A stretch of DNA of 64,000 bases from Burkholderiales bacterium (lineage in GTDB: Bacteria > Pseudomonadota > Gammaproteobacteria > Burkholderiales > Burkholderiaceae_C). Location of the stretch: positions 38,946 to 102,945 of the forward strand of contig JAKFVA010000006.1 in assembly GCA_021732385.1 (NCBI GenBank). The letters are read 5' to 3'. A program made the translations under genes and the position numbers. Positions 40,989-47,981 of this stretch are shown here, piece after piece; within the stretch, counting starts at the first letter, position 1, and every line of letters begins with the position of its first letter. Under the pieces are notes generated by a model. The model did not search any database, was not told where the DNA came from, and saw only the letters and a program-made list of their open reading frames with translations.

Positions 40989-41599
40989 ATGCGCTCCGGC
41001 TGGCCTGGGATCGGCTGTCCTTGTATCTGCCGGTGGTGCTAATGGCGGTGATGGCTTTGGTGACGTATTTGCTGGTCAGTAATACGCCGATCCTGCAACT
41101 ACTGGCTGAAAAAAAACCGCCACGCCATGAGGTCGATTACTTTATGCGGTCGTTTGCCTTGAAGGTGTTTGATCCCATGGGCCAGGTAAAGAGCGAGGTG
41201 ACGGGTGAGCTGGCACAGCACTACCCCGACACCGACAAAATAGAGATAGACAAGGTACGTATTCGCAGCATCGACCCGCAGGGGCGGCAAATGACGGCCG
41301 TGGCAGACAAAGCAATGAGCAGTGCCGATGCCAAACAAATTGAGCTTTTTGAGAACGTGTTGGTGGTAAGGGAAACCACCTTGACCGAGCGCAACGGCCC
41401 CAAGGAAACGCTGGAGTTTCGGGGGACGTATTTGTATGCCTGGTTAGACGATAAACGGCTGGTTTCAAACAAGCCCGTCGTGCTTAGTCGTGGCGCGGAT
41501 CGGTTTTCGGCTGACGCCATGGAATATGACGACAAGACCCGCGTCATCCACCTGCGCGGTAGGGTCAAGGGTGTTTTGATGCCTGACAGGTCGAACTAG
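40985..41599 (+). CDS. lptC: LPS export ABC transporter periplasmic protein LptC
   Basis: 204 residues with an N-terminal membrane anchor (~15-35, VVLMAVMALVTYLLV) and a beta-jellyroll periplasmic part (LptC/YrbK). PRHEVDYFMRSFALKVFDPMGQVKSEVTGELAQHYPDTDKI is the usual family start. LptC links the LptB2FG transporter to LptA. In many relatives lptA and lptB follow; here an SDR gene follows instead. Confidence 0.92.
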   Translation: MNALRLAWDRLSLYLPVVLMAVMALVTYLLVSNTPILQLLAEKKPPRHEVDYFMRSFALKVFDPMGQVKSEVTGELAQHYPDTDKIEIDKVRIRSIDPQGRQMTAVADKAMSSADAKQIELFENVLVVRETTLTERNGPKETLEFRGTYLYAWLDDKRLVSNKPVVLSRGADRFSADAMEYDDKTRVIHLRGRVKGVLMPDRSN

Positions 41600-41621
41600 C
41601 ATCGGAAAGCGAACCGCTTCA

Positions 41622-42422
41622 ATGAATAAACTGGTTTTTATCACGGGTGCGTCCAGCGGTATTGGGCAGGCACTGGCCTTGCGCTTTTTCCAAGCGGGTT
41701 ACCGGCTGGCTCTGGTGGCCAGGCGTGCCGACGCAATGACGCAGTGGGCCAGCCAAGCGGCTATTCCAGAGCATGCGTACCAAGTTTATGCGGCCGACGT
41801 TTCTGTGAGCAACAGCCTGGTTCTTGCTGCGCAAGACTGCATGGCCAAGCAAGGCTTGCCGGATGTGGTTATTGCCAACGCCGGCATCAGCATTGGCATG
41901 GATACGGCCATTCGAGAAGATATTGAGGTTATGGCCCAGGTGTTTTTAACCAATAACATTGGCATGGCGGCTACTTTCCATCCTTTTATCACGCCGCTTT
42001 TGCTGCGCTATCAAACGCAGGGTATCGGTGCCAGGTTGGTGGGTATCGCCAGTGTTGCTGGTGTGCGCGGTTTGCCTGGGCACGGGGCTTATTGCGCCAG
42101 CAAAGCCGCCGTTATCAGCTATTGCGAGAGTCTGCGCGGTGAACTGCGGCAAAGTAGCCATGGTGCTGTGAAGGTGGTTACTCTGTGCCCGGGGTATGTT
42201 GATACACCACTGACCCGCCAAAATCGTTACGCCATGCCTTTTTTAATGTCACCAGAGCGCTTTGCCGAGGAGGCTTACAGTGCGATTGAGCGCGGCACCA
42301 GCTATATCGTCATACCCTGGCAAATGGGTGTTTTGGCCAAACTGCTCAGGGCGTTACCGAACGCCATCTTTGACCGACTCCTTGCTGGGCGACCGCGTAA
42401 AAATCGGCAAATGACAAACTAA
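41622..42422 (+). CDS. short-chain dehydrogenase/reductase
   Basis: 266-residue classical SDR. The cofactor motif is ITGASSGIGQALALRF (residues 6-21), NAGIS (~87) stabilises the sheet, and the catalytic Ser...Tyr-x3-Lys is IASVAGVRGLPGHGAYCASKA (~140-160). Substrate unknown. 22 bases after lptC and likely in its transcript. It ends at a strong bidirectional terminator. Confidence 0.9.
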   Translation: MNKLVFITGASSGIGQALALRFFQAGYRLALVARRADAMTQWASQAAIPEHAYQVYAADVSVSNSLVLAAQDCMAKQGLPDVVIANAGISIGMDTAIREDIEVMAQVFLTNNIGMAATFHPFITPLLLRYQTQGIGARLVGIASVAGVRGLPGHGAYCASKAAVISYCESLRGELRQSSHGAVKVVTLCPGYVDTPLTRQNRYAMPFLMSPERFAEEAYSAIERGTSYIVIPWQMGVLAKLLRALPNAIFDRLLAGRPRKNRQMTN

Positions 42423-42442
42423 GCACCCTAGCAAAGCCATAA

Positions 42443-42470
42443 AAAAAGGGCTCCGAAAAGAGCCCTTTTT
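42443..42470. terminator. bidirectional intrinsic terminator
   Basis: AAAAAGGGCTC / GAGCCCTTTTT with a 6-base CGAAAA loop, between the convergent SDR and RNA-binding protein genes. The A and T runs on both sides let it work for both transcripts. Confidence 0.92.
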
Positions 42471-42494
42471 ACTAAGTAGTTGATCAACGGTTGA

Positions 42495-42866
42495 TCAGTA
42501 GCCGCCGCGACCACCGCCGCCGCCTCCACCATAGCCTCCACCGCCGCCACTACGACCACCGCCCCCACCGCCGCCACCACCACCACCACCGTAACCGCCG
42601 GTGCGGGGTGGGCGTGCCTCCATTGGACGGGCTTCGTTAACCACAATGCCACGGCCACCCAAGCTCTGGCCATTCATACCGCTGATGGCAGCTTGTGCTT
42701 CAGCATCGCTGCCCATTTCGACAAAACCAAATCCTTTGGAGCGGCCAGTGTCGCGCTCCATCATGACCTTGGCGCTGGAAACAGATCCAAATTGGCTGAA
42801 AGATTGCTGCAAGTCTTCGTCGCGCACGGAATAAGGCAAGTTGCCTACGTAAAGTTTGTTGCCCAT
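42495..42866 (-). CDS. glycine-rich RNA-binding protein (RRM domain)
   Basis: 123 residues: one RRM (residues 1-80) with RNP2 KLYVGNLP and RNP1 SKGFGFVEM, then a tail of ~40 residues made of glycine with scattered Tyr/Arg/Ser. This layout is the bacterial cold-shock-type glycine-rich RNA-binding protein found in cyanobacteria and betaproteobacteria, thought to act as an RNA chaperone. Ribosome-binding site GGAG precedes the ATG. Confidence 0.9.
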   Translation of the reverse strand: MGNKLYVGNLPYSVRDEDLQQSFSQFGSVSSAKVMMERDTGRSKGFGFVEMGSDAEAQAAISGMNGQSLGGRGIVVNEARPMEARPPRTGGYGGGGGGGGGGGGRSGGGGGYGGGGGGGRGGY

Positions 42867-43036
42867 GAAAGGGACTCCTCAAAAACACTCAAAAAAGCGA
42901 TGGAGTCCACTCTGCGCAATCAACAAACCAATAAACAGAAAGAGACGCGAAACTGACCTGACACCGCAAACTAATGTGGCAAATCAAAGCCACATACTCT
43001 TATTATGCTGCTAATTCAGCAATTTACATAGTATTT

Positions 43037-43228
43037 TTACTCACCGGTGTAGTTTTTCCACTGGCGCATAGCGTTTTGCATGGTGAAAATTTGACGCTCG
43101 AAACGTGGACAGGCTTTGCAGGCAAAAAGGTGGGCGCGCAATGCAATCCGGTCGGCCAGCTTGAGCTCGCAATCTTCTCTGGCTATCAGCAAGTGAGCAA
43201 CTTGCTGGCATGTGCGTCTTAAAAGCAT
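43037..43228 (-). CDS. small zinc-finger anti-sigma factor (zf-HC2 type)
   Basis: 63 residues, soluble. It carries HX3CX2C (His33, Cys37, Cys40: HLFACKAC), the anti-sigma zinc motif of zf-HC2 proteins, after an N-terminal helical part. It starts 9 bases after the sigma gene stop, so the two are in one transcript. Probable role: bind and inhibit the adjacent ECF sigma until a metal or redox signal releases it. No membrane segment, so the signal is likely cytoplasmic. Confidence 0.78.
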   Translation of the reverse strand: MLLRRTCQQVAHLLIAREDCELKLADRIALRAHLFACKACPRFERQIFTMQNAMRQWKNYTGE

Positions 43229-43237
43229 GATGTAGTA

Positions 43238-43807
43238 TCAGGGAGTAGGAATTATTTTGCCAAACCAGTTGAGTTCAAGGCATTCACGCAATCGCAATCT
43301 AGCCCGGTGCAGTTGAACATATAAATTGGTCGAGGTCAGGCCCAGTTCCTTACAGATATCGTCACATGACAATTCCAGCCACTCGCGCATTAAAAATACC
43401 CGGCCCATAGCGGGCGGCAATTTCTCATTGCAGGCCTCGAGCACCATCAAAAACTGTTGAGAACTCAAATCCTGCTCTGGATTACCCCAGTCAGCCGGGG
43501 ACTCGACAAAATGACCATCCGGCTTGAAGGTTAATGTATCAAGCAAGTCGCCGCGGTCGTCATCCTCAAATGCATCCATGGTCACCTCACGCGTACGCTG
43601 GCGAATGGAGTCAATGATCTTGTGCTTCAAAATACCGACGAGCCACGTCTTTAGCTGTGATTTGTTGGCAAAAGCTTGGGGCTTTGTCAACGCAGCCAAT
43701 ATTGTTTCTGATACGGCGTCTTCGGCCCAAGTGTCGTTACGCAGCTGCAAGCGTGCATAGCGCAGCAAATAGATGCGGTGCTCGGCGATTTGGTTTTCTA
43801 TGGTCAT
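43238..43807 (-). CDS. ECF-family RNA polymerase sigma factor
   Basis: 189 residues. Region 2 is visible at ~10-75 (LLRYARLQLRNDTWAEDAVSETILAAL, then KSQLKTWLVGILKHKIIDSIRQR) and region 4 at ~125-180 (LPPAMGRVFLMREWLELSCDDICKELGLTSTNLYVQLHRARLRL), joined by an acidic linker. Divergent from the TlpA-like gene by 48 bases. The neighbouring three bufferin precursor genes share an ECF-type promoter motif, so it is the best candidate for their activator. Confidence 0.92.
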   Translation of the reverse strand: MTIENQIAEHRIYLLRYARLQLRNDTWAEDAVSETILAALTKPQAFANKSQLKTWLVGILKHKIIDSIRQRTREVTMDAFEDDDRGDLLDTLTFKPDGHFVESPADWGNPEQDLSSQQFLMVLEACNEKLPPAMGRVFLMREWLELSCDDICKELGLTSTNLYVQLHRARLRLRECLELNWFGKIIPTP

Positions 43808-43822
43808 GGGCGATAGTATGTA

Positions 43823-43848
43823 TGTAAGAAATAGCCAAAATAAAGGAC
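43823..43848 (+). promoter_or_regulatory. weak copy of the ECF-type promoter motif before the TlpA-like gene
   Basis: TGTAAG-N16-GGAC: same -35-like element and spacing as the three bufferin promoters, with one mismatch in the second element. It ends 8 bases before the TlpA-like ATG and overlaps its ribosome-binding site, so it would give a leaderless or nearly leaderless mRNA. It may be coincidence. Confidence 0.3.
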
Positions 43849-43855
43849 AAAGATC

Positions 43856-44344
43856 ATGTTCAAAGAAATTTTGCGTGTAATTTTGTTACTTTTGGCGCTT
43901 TCGAGCCTTCAGATTAACGCTCAGACTGTGCCATTGGTGCAGGGCAGCACCACTGACGGCAAGCCGTTTGAACTTGGTTCGCTCAAAGGCAAAGTAGTTC
44001 TTTTAATGTTCTGGTCGACAAGTTGCCCAGTGTGCCGCGACAAAATGCCGGAGATCAGGCAAAACCATGATGGCTGGGCTGGTAAGCCCTTTGAAGTGGT
44101 ATTGGTCAGCACCGATAAGCGAATTAAAGACCTTGATGACTATGAAAAAGTGCTGGCTCGCACAGTACCTATGACTGCCCGCCAAGTTTGGCTTTGGAGC
44201 GGCGACCAGTCCTACAAAGACAACTTGGGCGCTCACCCCAGTCTGCCGGCAACTTATGTTATCGACAAAACGGGCAAGATAGTTGGGCGTTATGCAGGGC
44301 GTATTCCGGCGGAAGCATGGGACAAAATATCTGACCTTTTCTGA
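43856..44344 (+). CDS. periplasmic TlpA-like thioredoxin
   Basis: 162 residues, signal peptide ~1-22 (MFKEILRVILLLLALSSLQINA), then a TlpA/ResA-type thioredoxin fold: redox motif FWSTSCPVCRDKMPEI (~58-73), cis-Pro region SLPATYVIDKTGKIVGRYAG. Reduces disulfides or protects cysteines in the periplasm. Divergent from the sigma gene and about 150 bases upstream of the bufferin genes. A role keeping bufferin cysteines reduced for modification or copper binding is inferred from context. Confidence 0.83.
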   Translation: MFKEILRVILLLLALSSLQINAQTVPLVQGSTTDGKPFELGSLKGKVVLLMFWSTSCPVCRDKMPEIRQNHDGWAGKPFEVVLVSTDKRIKDLDDYEKVLARTVPMTARQVWLWSGDQSYKDNLGAHPSLPATYVIDKTGKIVGRYAGRIPAEAWDKISDLF

Positions 44345-44405
44345 GTTGTTCATTGGGAAAACAGAGTTGGCGGGGCACCAGCGCACAAAGACTTCCCTGA
44401 TTAAC

Positions 44406-44434
44406 TGTAATGAGTTACGCTAATGCCCGACTAA
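44406..44434 (+). promoter_or_regulatory. ECF-type promoter of bufA1
   Basis: TGTAAT, 16 bases, CGACTAA, ending 65 bases before the bufA1 ATG. The same TGTAA(T/G)-N16-CGAC arrangement precedes both bufA2 copies. Spacing of 16 and the CGA-containing -10 resemble promoters of the SigF-type ECF sigma that drives bufferin genes in Caulobacter. Confidence 0.75.
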
Positions 44435-44498
44435 CGTTTATCAGTTCAAGCTGATATTTTTTAACGATAGTCTTTTTATCCACCTCAAGGAGTTTTGA

Positions 44499-44774
44499 AT
44501 GAATCAACGCGCTGTTATCGCTGCTGCTGCAGCTACCCTGTTTTCCACCATGCTGATTGCCACCCCGGCAGCAGCTCAAGAAAAAGAAAAATGCTACGGT
44601 ATTGCCAAAGCCGGTCAGAATGACTGCGCTAATTTGGCTGGTACCCATTCTTGCGCTGGCCAATCCACAGTCAGCGATGACAAAGGCGAGTGGAAGTATG
44701 TGGCTAAAGGTACCTGCGCTGGCCTCAAAGGCCTGACTGCAGACCAAGCTAAAGCTGCCGTTAAAAAAGGTTGA
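44499..44774 (+). CDS. bufA1: bufferin precursor peptide BufA1 (DUF2282)
   Basis: 91 residues, signal peptide to about Ala26 ([27 protein letters not shown]), then a core with four cysteines (Cys32, 43, 52, 73: [25 protein letters not shown]). This is the DUF2282/BufA1 pattern of ribosomally made copper-binding bufferins, in which core cysteines become thiooxazoles by a DUF692 enzyme. First gene of bufA1-bufB-bufC-doxX, with ribosome-binding site AAGGAG. Confidence 0.88.
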   Translation: MNQRAVIAAAAATLFSTMLIATPAAAQEKEKCYGIAKAGQNDCANLAGTHSCAGQSTVSDDKGEWKYVAKGTCAGLKGLTADQAKAAVKKG

Positions 44775-44784
44775 TCCTTTTGCC

Positions 44785-45693
44785 ATGGCAGGCATAGGCT
44801 GGCGCCACCCCCATTACGGCGAGTTGTTGCAGCAAGCCAATCGCTTGCAGCATTCGGGGCTGAACTTCCTTGAAGTGCATTCCGAAAACTTTTTTGCCGA
44901 AGGTGGGGCGGCGCTGGCTGTGCTTAGCCAAGGCCGTGAATATTTTCCAATTAGCCTCCACGGCGTTGGGTTGGGATTAGGTTCTGCCATTGGAATTGAC
45001 GAATGGCATCTGAACAAACTTGCTGATTTGGCTGAGCGTATTGAGCCAGTACGGATTAGTGACCACGCATGCTTTGCGCGCGGTACGCTGAGTCAAACCT
45101 TGTCGGTCCATGCGGCTGACTTGCTTCCTATACCCTTCAACAACGCGTCTTTGCAACTGCTTGTTGCTAACGTTCAGCACGTGCAAGACCGATTGAAGCG
45201 GCGCATCGCAGTAGAAAACCTGTCGGCGTATATCACCTGGAACGAATCGGACAGCGCGGAAGAATTGCAAGAGCCCTACTTCTTGAATGAATTGGCATCG
45301 CGTGCGGGATGCCAGCTGCTGGTAGATGTAAATAACATCTATGTGAATGCGCTGAATGCACACCGTCAGCGCATCCTTACACATGCTGAGTCGCCAGAGA
45401 AAGCGTTAAAAAGCTGTTGCGCTTGGCTTGATGCGATTGCCATCGATCATGTTGCTGAGTTTCATTTGGCCGGCCACCATAAAGGCCCAGACATAGTCAT
45501 TGATGATCATGGAAGCCGCGTATGCGACGAAGTGTGGGCGCTTTATCGGCACGCCATAGGCCGGTTTGGTGCTGTTCCCACCTTAATTGAATGGGACACC
45601 GATATTCCGCCGCTGGGTGTATTGCTCCAGGAGGCGGCTTACGCGGACCACGTGATGGCTGACGTCCTGGAGACAGCCGAGGCAACCCAGTGA
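44785..45693 (+). CDS. bufB: multinuclear non-heme iron enzyme BufB (DUF692)
   Basis: 302-residue TIM-barrel MNIO, the enzyme that oxidises precursor cysteines. Iron-ligand candidates lie at strand ends: [10 protein letters not shown] (Glu34), [10 protein letters not shown] (His59), [35 protein letters not shown] and LIEWDTDIP. Highly similar in layout to the N-terminal half of the fused protein at 47982. Starts 10 bases after bufA1 and overlaps bufC by GTGA. Confidence 0.9.
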   Translation: MAGIGWRHPHYGELLQQANRLQHSGLNFLEVHSENFFAEGGAALAVLSQGREYFPISLHGVGLGLGSAIGIDEWHLNKLADLAERIEPVRISDHACFARGTLSQTLSVHAADLLPIPFNNASLQLLVANVQHVQDRLKRRIAVENLSAYITWNESDSAEELQEPYFLNELASRAGCQLLVDVNNIYVNALNAHRQRILTHAESPEKALKSCCAWLDAIAIDHVAEFHLAGHHKGPDIVIDDHGSRVCDEVWALYRHAIGRFGAVPTLIEWDTDIPPLGVLLQEAAYADHVMADVLETAEATQ

Positions 45694-46484
45694 CGTACGG
45701 TTTGCAGCAACAGCAACAGGCGCTGTTGCTGGCTCTTTTTCAGCCGCTGGCATCCGCCTCGAAAACCTTGGCACCGCACGTACGCTCAAACTGGGAAAGG
45801 GGCTTGGATGTCTACAAGTCCAACGCCCAAGTACTGGCGCTGCGTGCTTTGCAGGCCACCTACCCCGTACTGACACAACTTCTGGGTTTGGAGAGCTTTA
45901 CCGGTTTAGCCCATGCCTTTTGGAATGCCTGTCCACCCCAGCGCGGTGACATGGCGCAATGGGGTGGTGACCTGCCTGACTTTATCGCGCGCAGCAGCCA
46001 GCTACAAGATGAGCCCTATCTGTGCGACGTTGCGCTTGCAGAGTGGGCGCTGCACCAAGCTGCCAGTGCGGCAGATGCCGACACTGATGCCCAAAGCTTT
46101 GCCTTGATGCTGTCGCAGGATCCAGCCCACATTCGTTTGCGCCTCGCCCCGGGCACTTGCATTATTTCCAGCCGCTACCCAGTGGCCAGCATCGTGTCTG
46201 CCCACATGGACGGGACGCCTTCGCTGGACGAGGCCGGCGCGCGCTTGCGTCAAGGCCAGGGTGAAGTTGCCTTGATATGGCGGCATGGTTACAAGCCTTG
46301 CCTGAGGCTAGCCTTGTCAGGCGAGGCAGATTTATTGAACGTCTTGCTCGCAGGCGACTCACTAGCTAAGGCGTTCGCTGAATCGCCGGAGCTCAACTTT
46401 AATCTTTGGCTGACACAGGCGGTAAACACCGGTTTGCTGCTGGCTGTTGTACCTATCAATAACAAAGACACAGGAATCTCATGA
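45690..46484 (+). CDS. bufC: DUF2063 protein BufC, partner of BufB
   Basis: 264 residues. The family start [30 protein letters not shown] (about residues 17-45) and the [27 protein letters not shown] helix region match DUF2063 proteins, which bind the precursor and present it to the DUF692 enzyme. Start is GTG, overlapping the bufB stop. Overlaps doxX by ATGA. A Gln-rich stretch (QQQQQ) near the N-terminus is unusual but probably harmless. Confidence 0.85.
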   Translation: MTYGLQQQQQALLLALFQPLASASKTLAPHVRSNWERGLDVYKSNAQVLALRALQATYPVLTQLLGLESFTGLAHAFWNACPPQRGDMAQWGGDLPDFIARSSQLQDEPYLCDVALAEWALHQAASAADADTDAQSFALMLSQDPAHIRLRLAPGTCIISSRYPVASIVSAHMDGTPSLDEAGARLRQGQGEVALIWRHGYKPCLRLALSGEADLLNVLLAGDSLAKAFAESPELNFNLWLTQAVNTGLLLAVVPINNKDTGIS

Positions 46485-46963
46485 ATACCCCAAAGAACGC
46501 TTTGCTGGATCGCGCAATCACCCTGGGCGCGCTCTTTAGTCGCACCCTGAATGGATTGCAGCCTTTGACGCTGTTGCTGTCGCGCTTGTATGTTGCCGAG
46601 GTGTTCTTTCTATCTGGCCTTACCAAGCTGCGCGATTGGGGCACCACGGTTGCATTGTTTACCGACGAATACAAGGTACCGTTTTTGCCACCAGCAATGG
46701 CGGCTTTCATGGGCACAGCTGGCGAACTTGTTTTGCCAGTTTTGCTTGCGTTGGGATTGGGGGGTCGTTTTGCCGCGCTTGGGCTGTCGGTGGTCAACGT
46801 GGTTGCAGTAATCTCTCTAAGCGAAATTCCTGCGGCCGCTCTGGCCTATCACTATATGTGGGGCGCCGTGTTGGCTTATATCGTCATTTTTGGACCGGGC
46901 GCATGGTCTCTTGACCGGTACGTTTGGCCTAAGCTTTACAAGCCAAGCCAATCAAACGACTAG
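46481..46963 (+). CDS. DoxX-family membrane protein
   Basis: 160 residues with four hydrophobic segments typical of DoxX (LYVAEVFFLSGLTKLRDW, MAAFMGTAGELVLPVLLALGLGGRFAALGLSVVNVV). DoxX proteins are frequent last members of bufferin operons; the role is unknown but membrane redox or copper handling is suspected. Translationally coupled to bufC. Confidence 0.85.
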   Translation: MNTPKNALLDRAITLGALFSRTLNGLQPLTLLLSRLYVAEVFFLSGLTKLRDWGTTVALFTDEYKVPFLPPAMAAFMGTAGELVLPVLLALGLGGRFAALGLSVVNVVAVISLSEIPAAALAYHYMWGAVLAYIVIFGPGAWSLDRYVWPKLYKPSQSND

Positions 46964-46984
46964 GGTTAACACCAAAGCCTTCAG

Positions 46985-47014
46985 TGTAATTTACCGCCAA
47001 CCAGTGCGACTCAA
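46985..47014 (+). promoter_or_regulatory. ECF-type promoter of bufA2 copy 1
   Basis: TGTAAT, 16 bases, CGACTCAA, ending 71 bases before the ATG. Same spacing as at bufA1 although the surrounding sequence differs, which argues for real selection. Confidence 0.75.
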
Positions 47015-47084
47015 AGGAGCAATGTAGTTTTGACACCTTGCTAAGCCTGCACTTGAATGTTCTATCTTTACCGGAAGTTTTACC

Positions 47085-47360
47085 ATGTCTAAATCTATCG
47101 CTTCTTTCGCCCTGACCGCTGCCACGTTTGCCCTGGCTGCTTCTGCTTTTGCTGCTGACCCCCCCAAGGGCTCCAAAGGCAAAGCTATTGCCGGTGCAGA
47201 CAAAGTGCATTGCTACAACGTGCATGACTGCAAAGGCAACAGCGCCTGCAAGACCGCAGAGCACAGCTGCAAAGGCCAAAACGCATGCAAAGGCCATGGC
47301 TTCATCGCCGTGACTGCTGGCGAATGCCTGGCCAAAAAAGGCACCATTGCCGACCTGTAA
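47085..47360 (+). CDS. bufferin precursor peptide BufA2, copy 1
   Basis: 91 residues, signal peptide ~1-23 (MSKSIASFALTAATFALAAS), then a core with six cysteines (43, 49, 55, 62, 68, 81; CYNVHDCKGNSACKTAEHSC, GQNACKG, GECLAKKG), the BufA2 pattern with CKG repeats. Differs from copy 2 at three residues only (30, 31 and 84). Followed by its own terminator, so it can be made in excess of the enzyme. Confidence 0.86.
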   Translation: MSKSIASFALTAATFALAASAFAADPPKGSKGKAIAGADKVHCYNVHDCKGNSACKTAEHSCKGQNACKGHGFIAVTAGECLAKKGTIADL

Positions 47361-47391
47361 ATTGAGCCAATAGCAACGCTATTGCCTTGAT

Positions 47392-47427
47392 AAAAAGCAC
47401 CTGGCTGCAAAACCAGGTGCTTTTTTC
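47392..47427 (+). terminator. intrinsic terminator after bufA2 copy 1
   Basis: AAAAAGCACCTGG / CCAGGTGCTTTTTT with an 8-base loop, 32 bases after the stop. Strong stem and T6. Isolates copy 1 as a single-gene unit. Confidence 0.9.
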
Positions 47428-47486
47428 TTTTCCGGCGCTGAAACATTAAAAAACCAAACGCAACGCATATGCGTATAAGCCAGGGT

Positions 47487-47516
47487 TGTAAGAAACACCT
47501 GTTTCGTTCGACCTAA
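47487..47516 (+). promoter_or_regulatory. ECF-type promoter of bufA2 copy 2
   Basis: TGTAAG, 16 bases, CGACCTAA, 67 bases before the ATG. Third copy of the motif, between the terminator of copy 1 and the start of copy 2. Confidence 0.75.
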
Positions 47517-47583
47517 GGCTACCGCGAACAAAAATATGCTTCGACCTGTAGCGGATGTGTGTTTATCAACTTCTGGAGTTTTT

Positions 47584-47859
47584 ATGTCTAAATCTATCGC
47601 TTCCTTCGCCCTGACCGCCGCCACTTTTGCTTTGGCCGCTTCTGCTTTCGCTGCCGACCCTCCTAAAGGCGCTTCTGGCAAAGCCATTGCCGGTGCCGAC
47701 AAAGTGCATTGCTACAACGTGCATGACTGCAAGGGCAACAGCGCCTGCAAGACCGCCGAGCACAGCTGCAAAGGCCAAAACGCATGCAAAGGCCATGGCT
47801 TCATCGCCGTGACTGCTGGCGAATGCCTGGCCCAAAAAGGCACCATTGCCGACCTGTAA
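47584..47859 (+). CDS. bufferin precursor peptide BufA2, copy 2
   Basis: 91 residues, nearly identical to copy 1 (three replacements, same six cysteines). The open frame reaches 16 codons further up, but the ATG at 47584 gives the matching signal peptide. The coding DNA is also very similar, while the upstream 100 bases are not, so the coding unit duplicated and then gained or kept a separate promoter. Confidence 0.86.
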   Translation: MSKSIASFALTAATFALAASAFAADPPKGASGKAIAGADKVHCYNVHDCKGNSACKTAEHSCKGQNACKGHGFIAVTAGECLAQKGTIADL

Positions 47860-47896
47860 ATCCTGAACGTAGCGTCAGCTACTTTTTAGATTGCAG

Positions 47897-47928
47897 GCGC
47901 CCCTGCCTTTGGCGGGGGCGCTTTTTTG
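47897..47928 (+). terminator. intrinsic terminator after bufA2 copy 2
   Basis: GCGCCCCTGCC / GGCGGGGGCGC stem (one G-U pair), TTT loop and T6. It separates the precursor from the fused enzyme gene, which therefore depends on read-through or its own promoter. Confidence 0.88.
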
Positions 47929-47981
47929 TTTCCGCCGCACATTTCCAGCGAGTGGTATAAAGTTTTTATCGACCTGCCACC

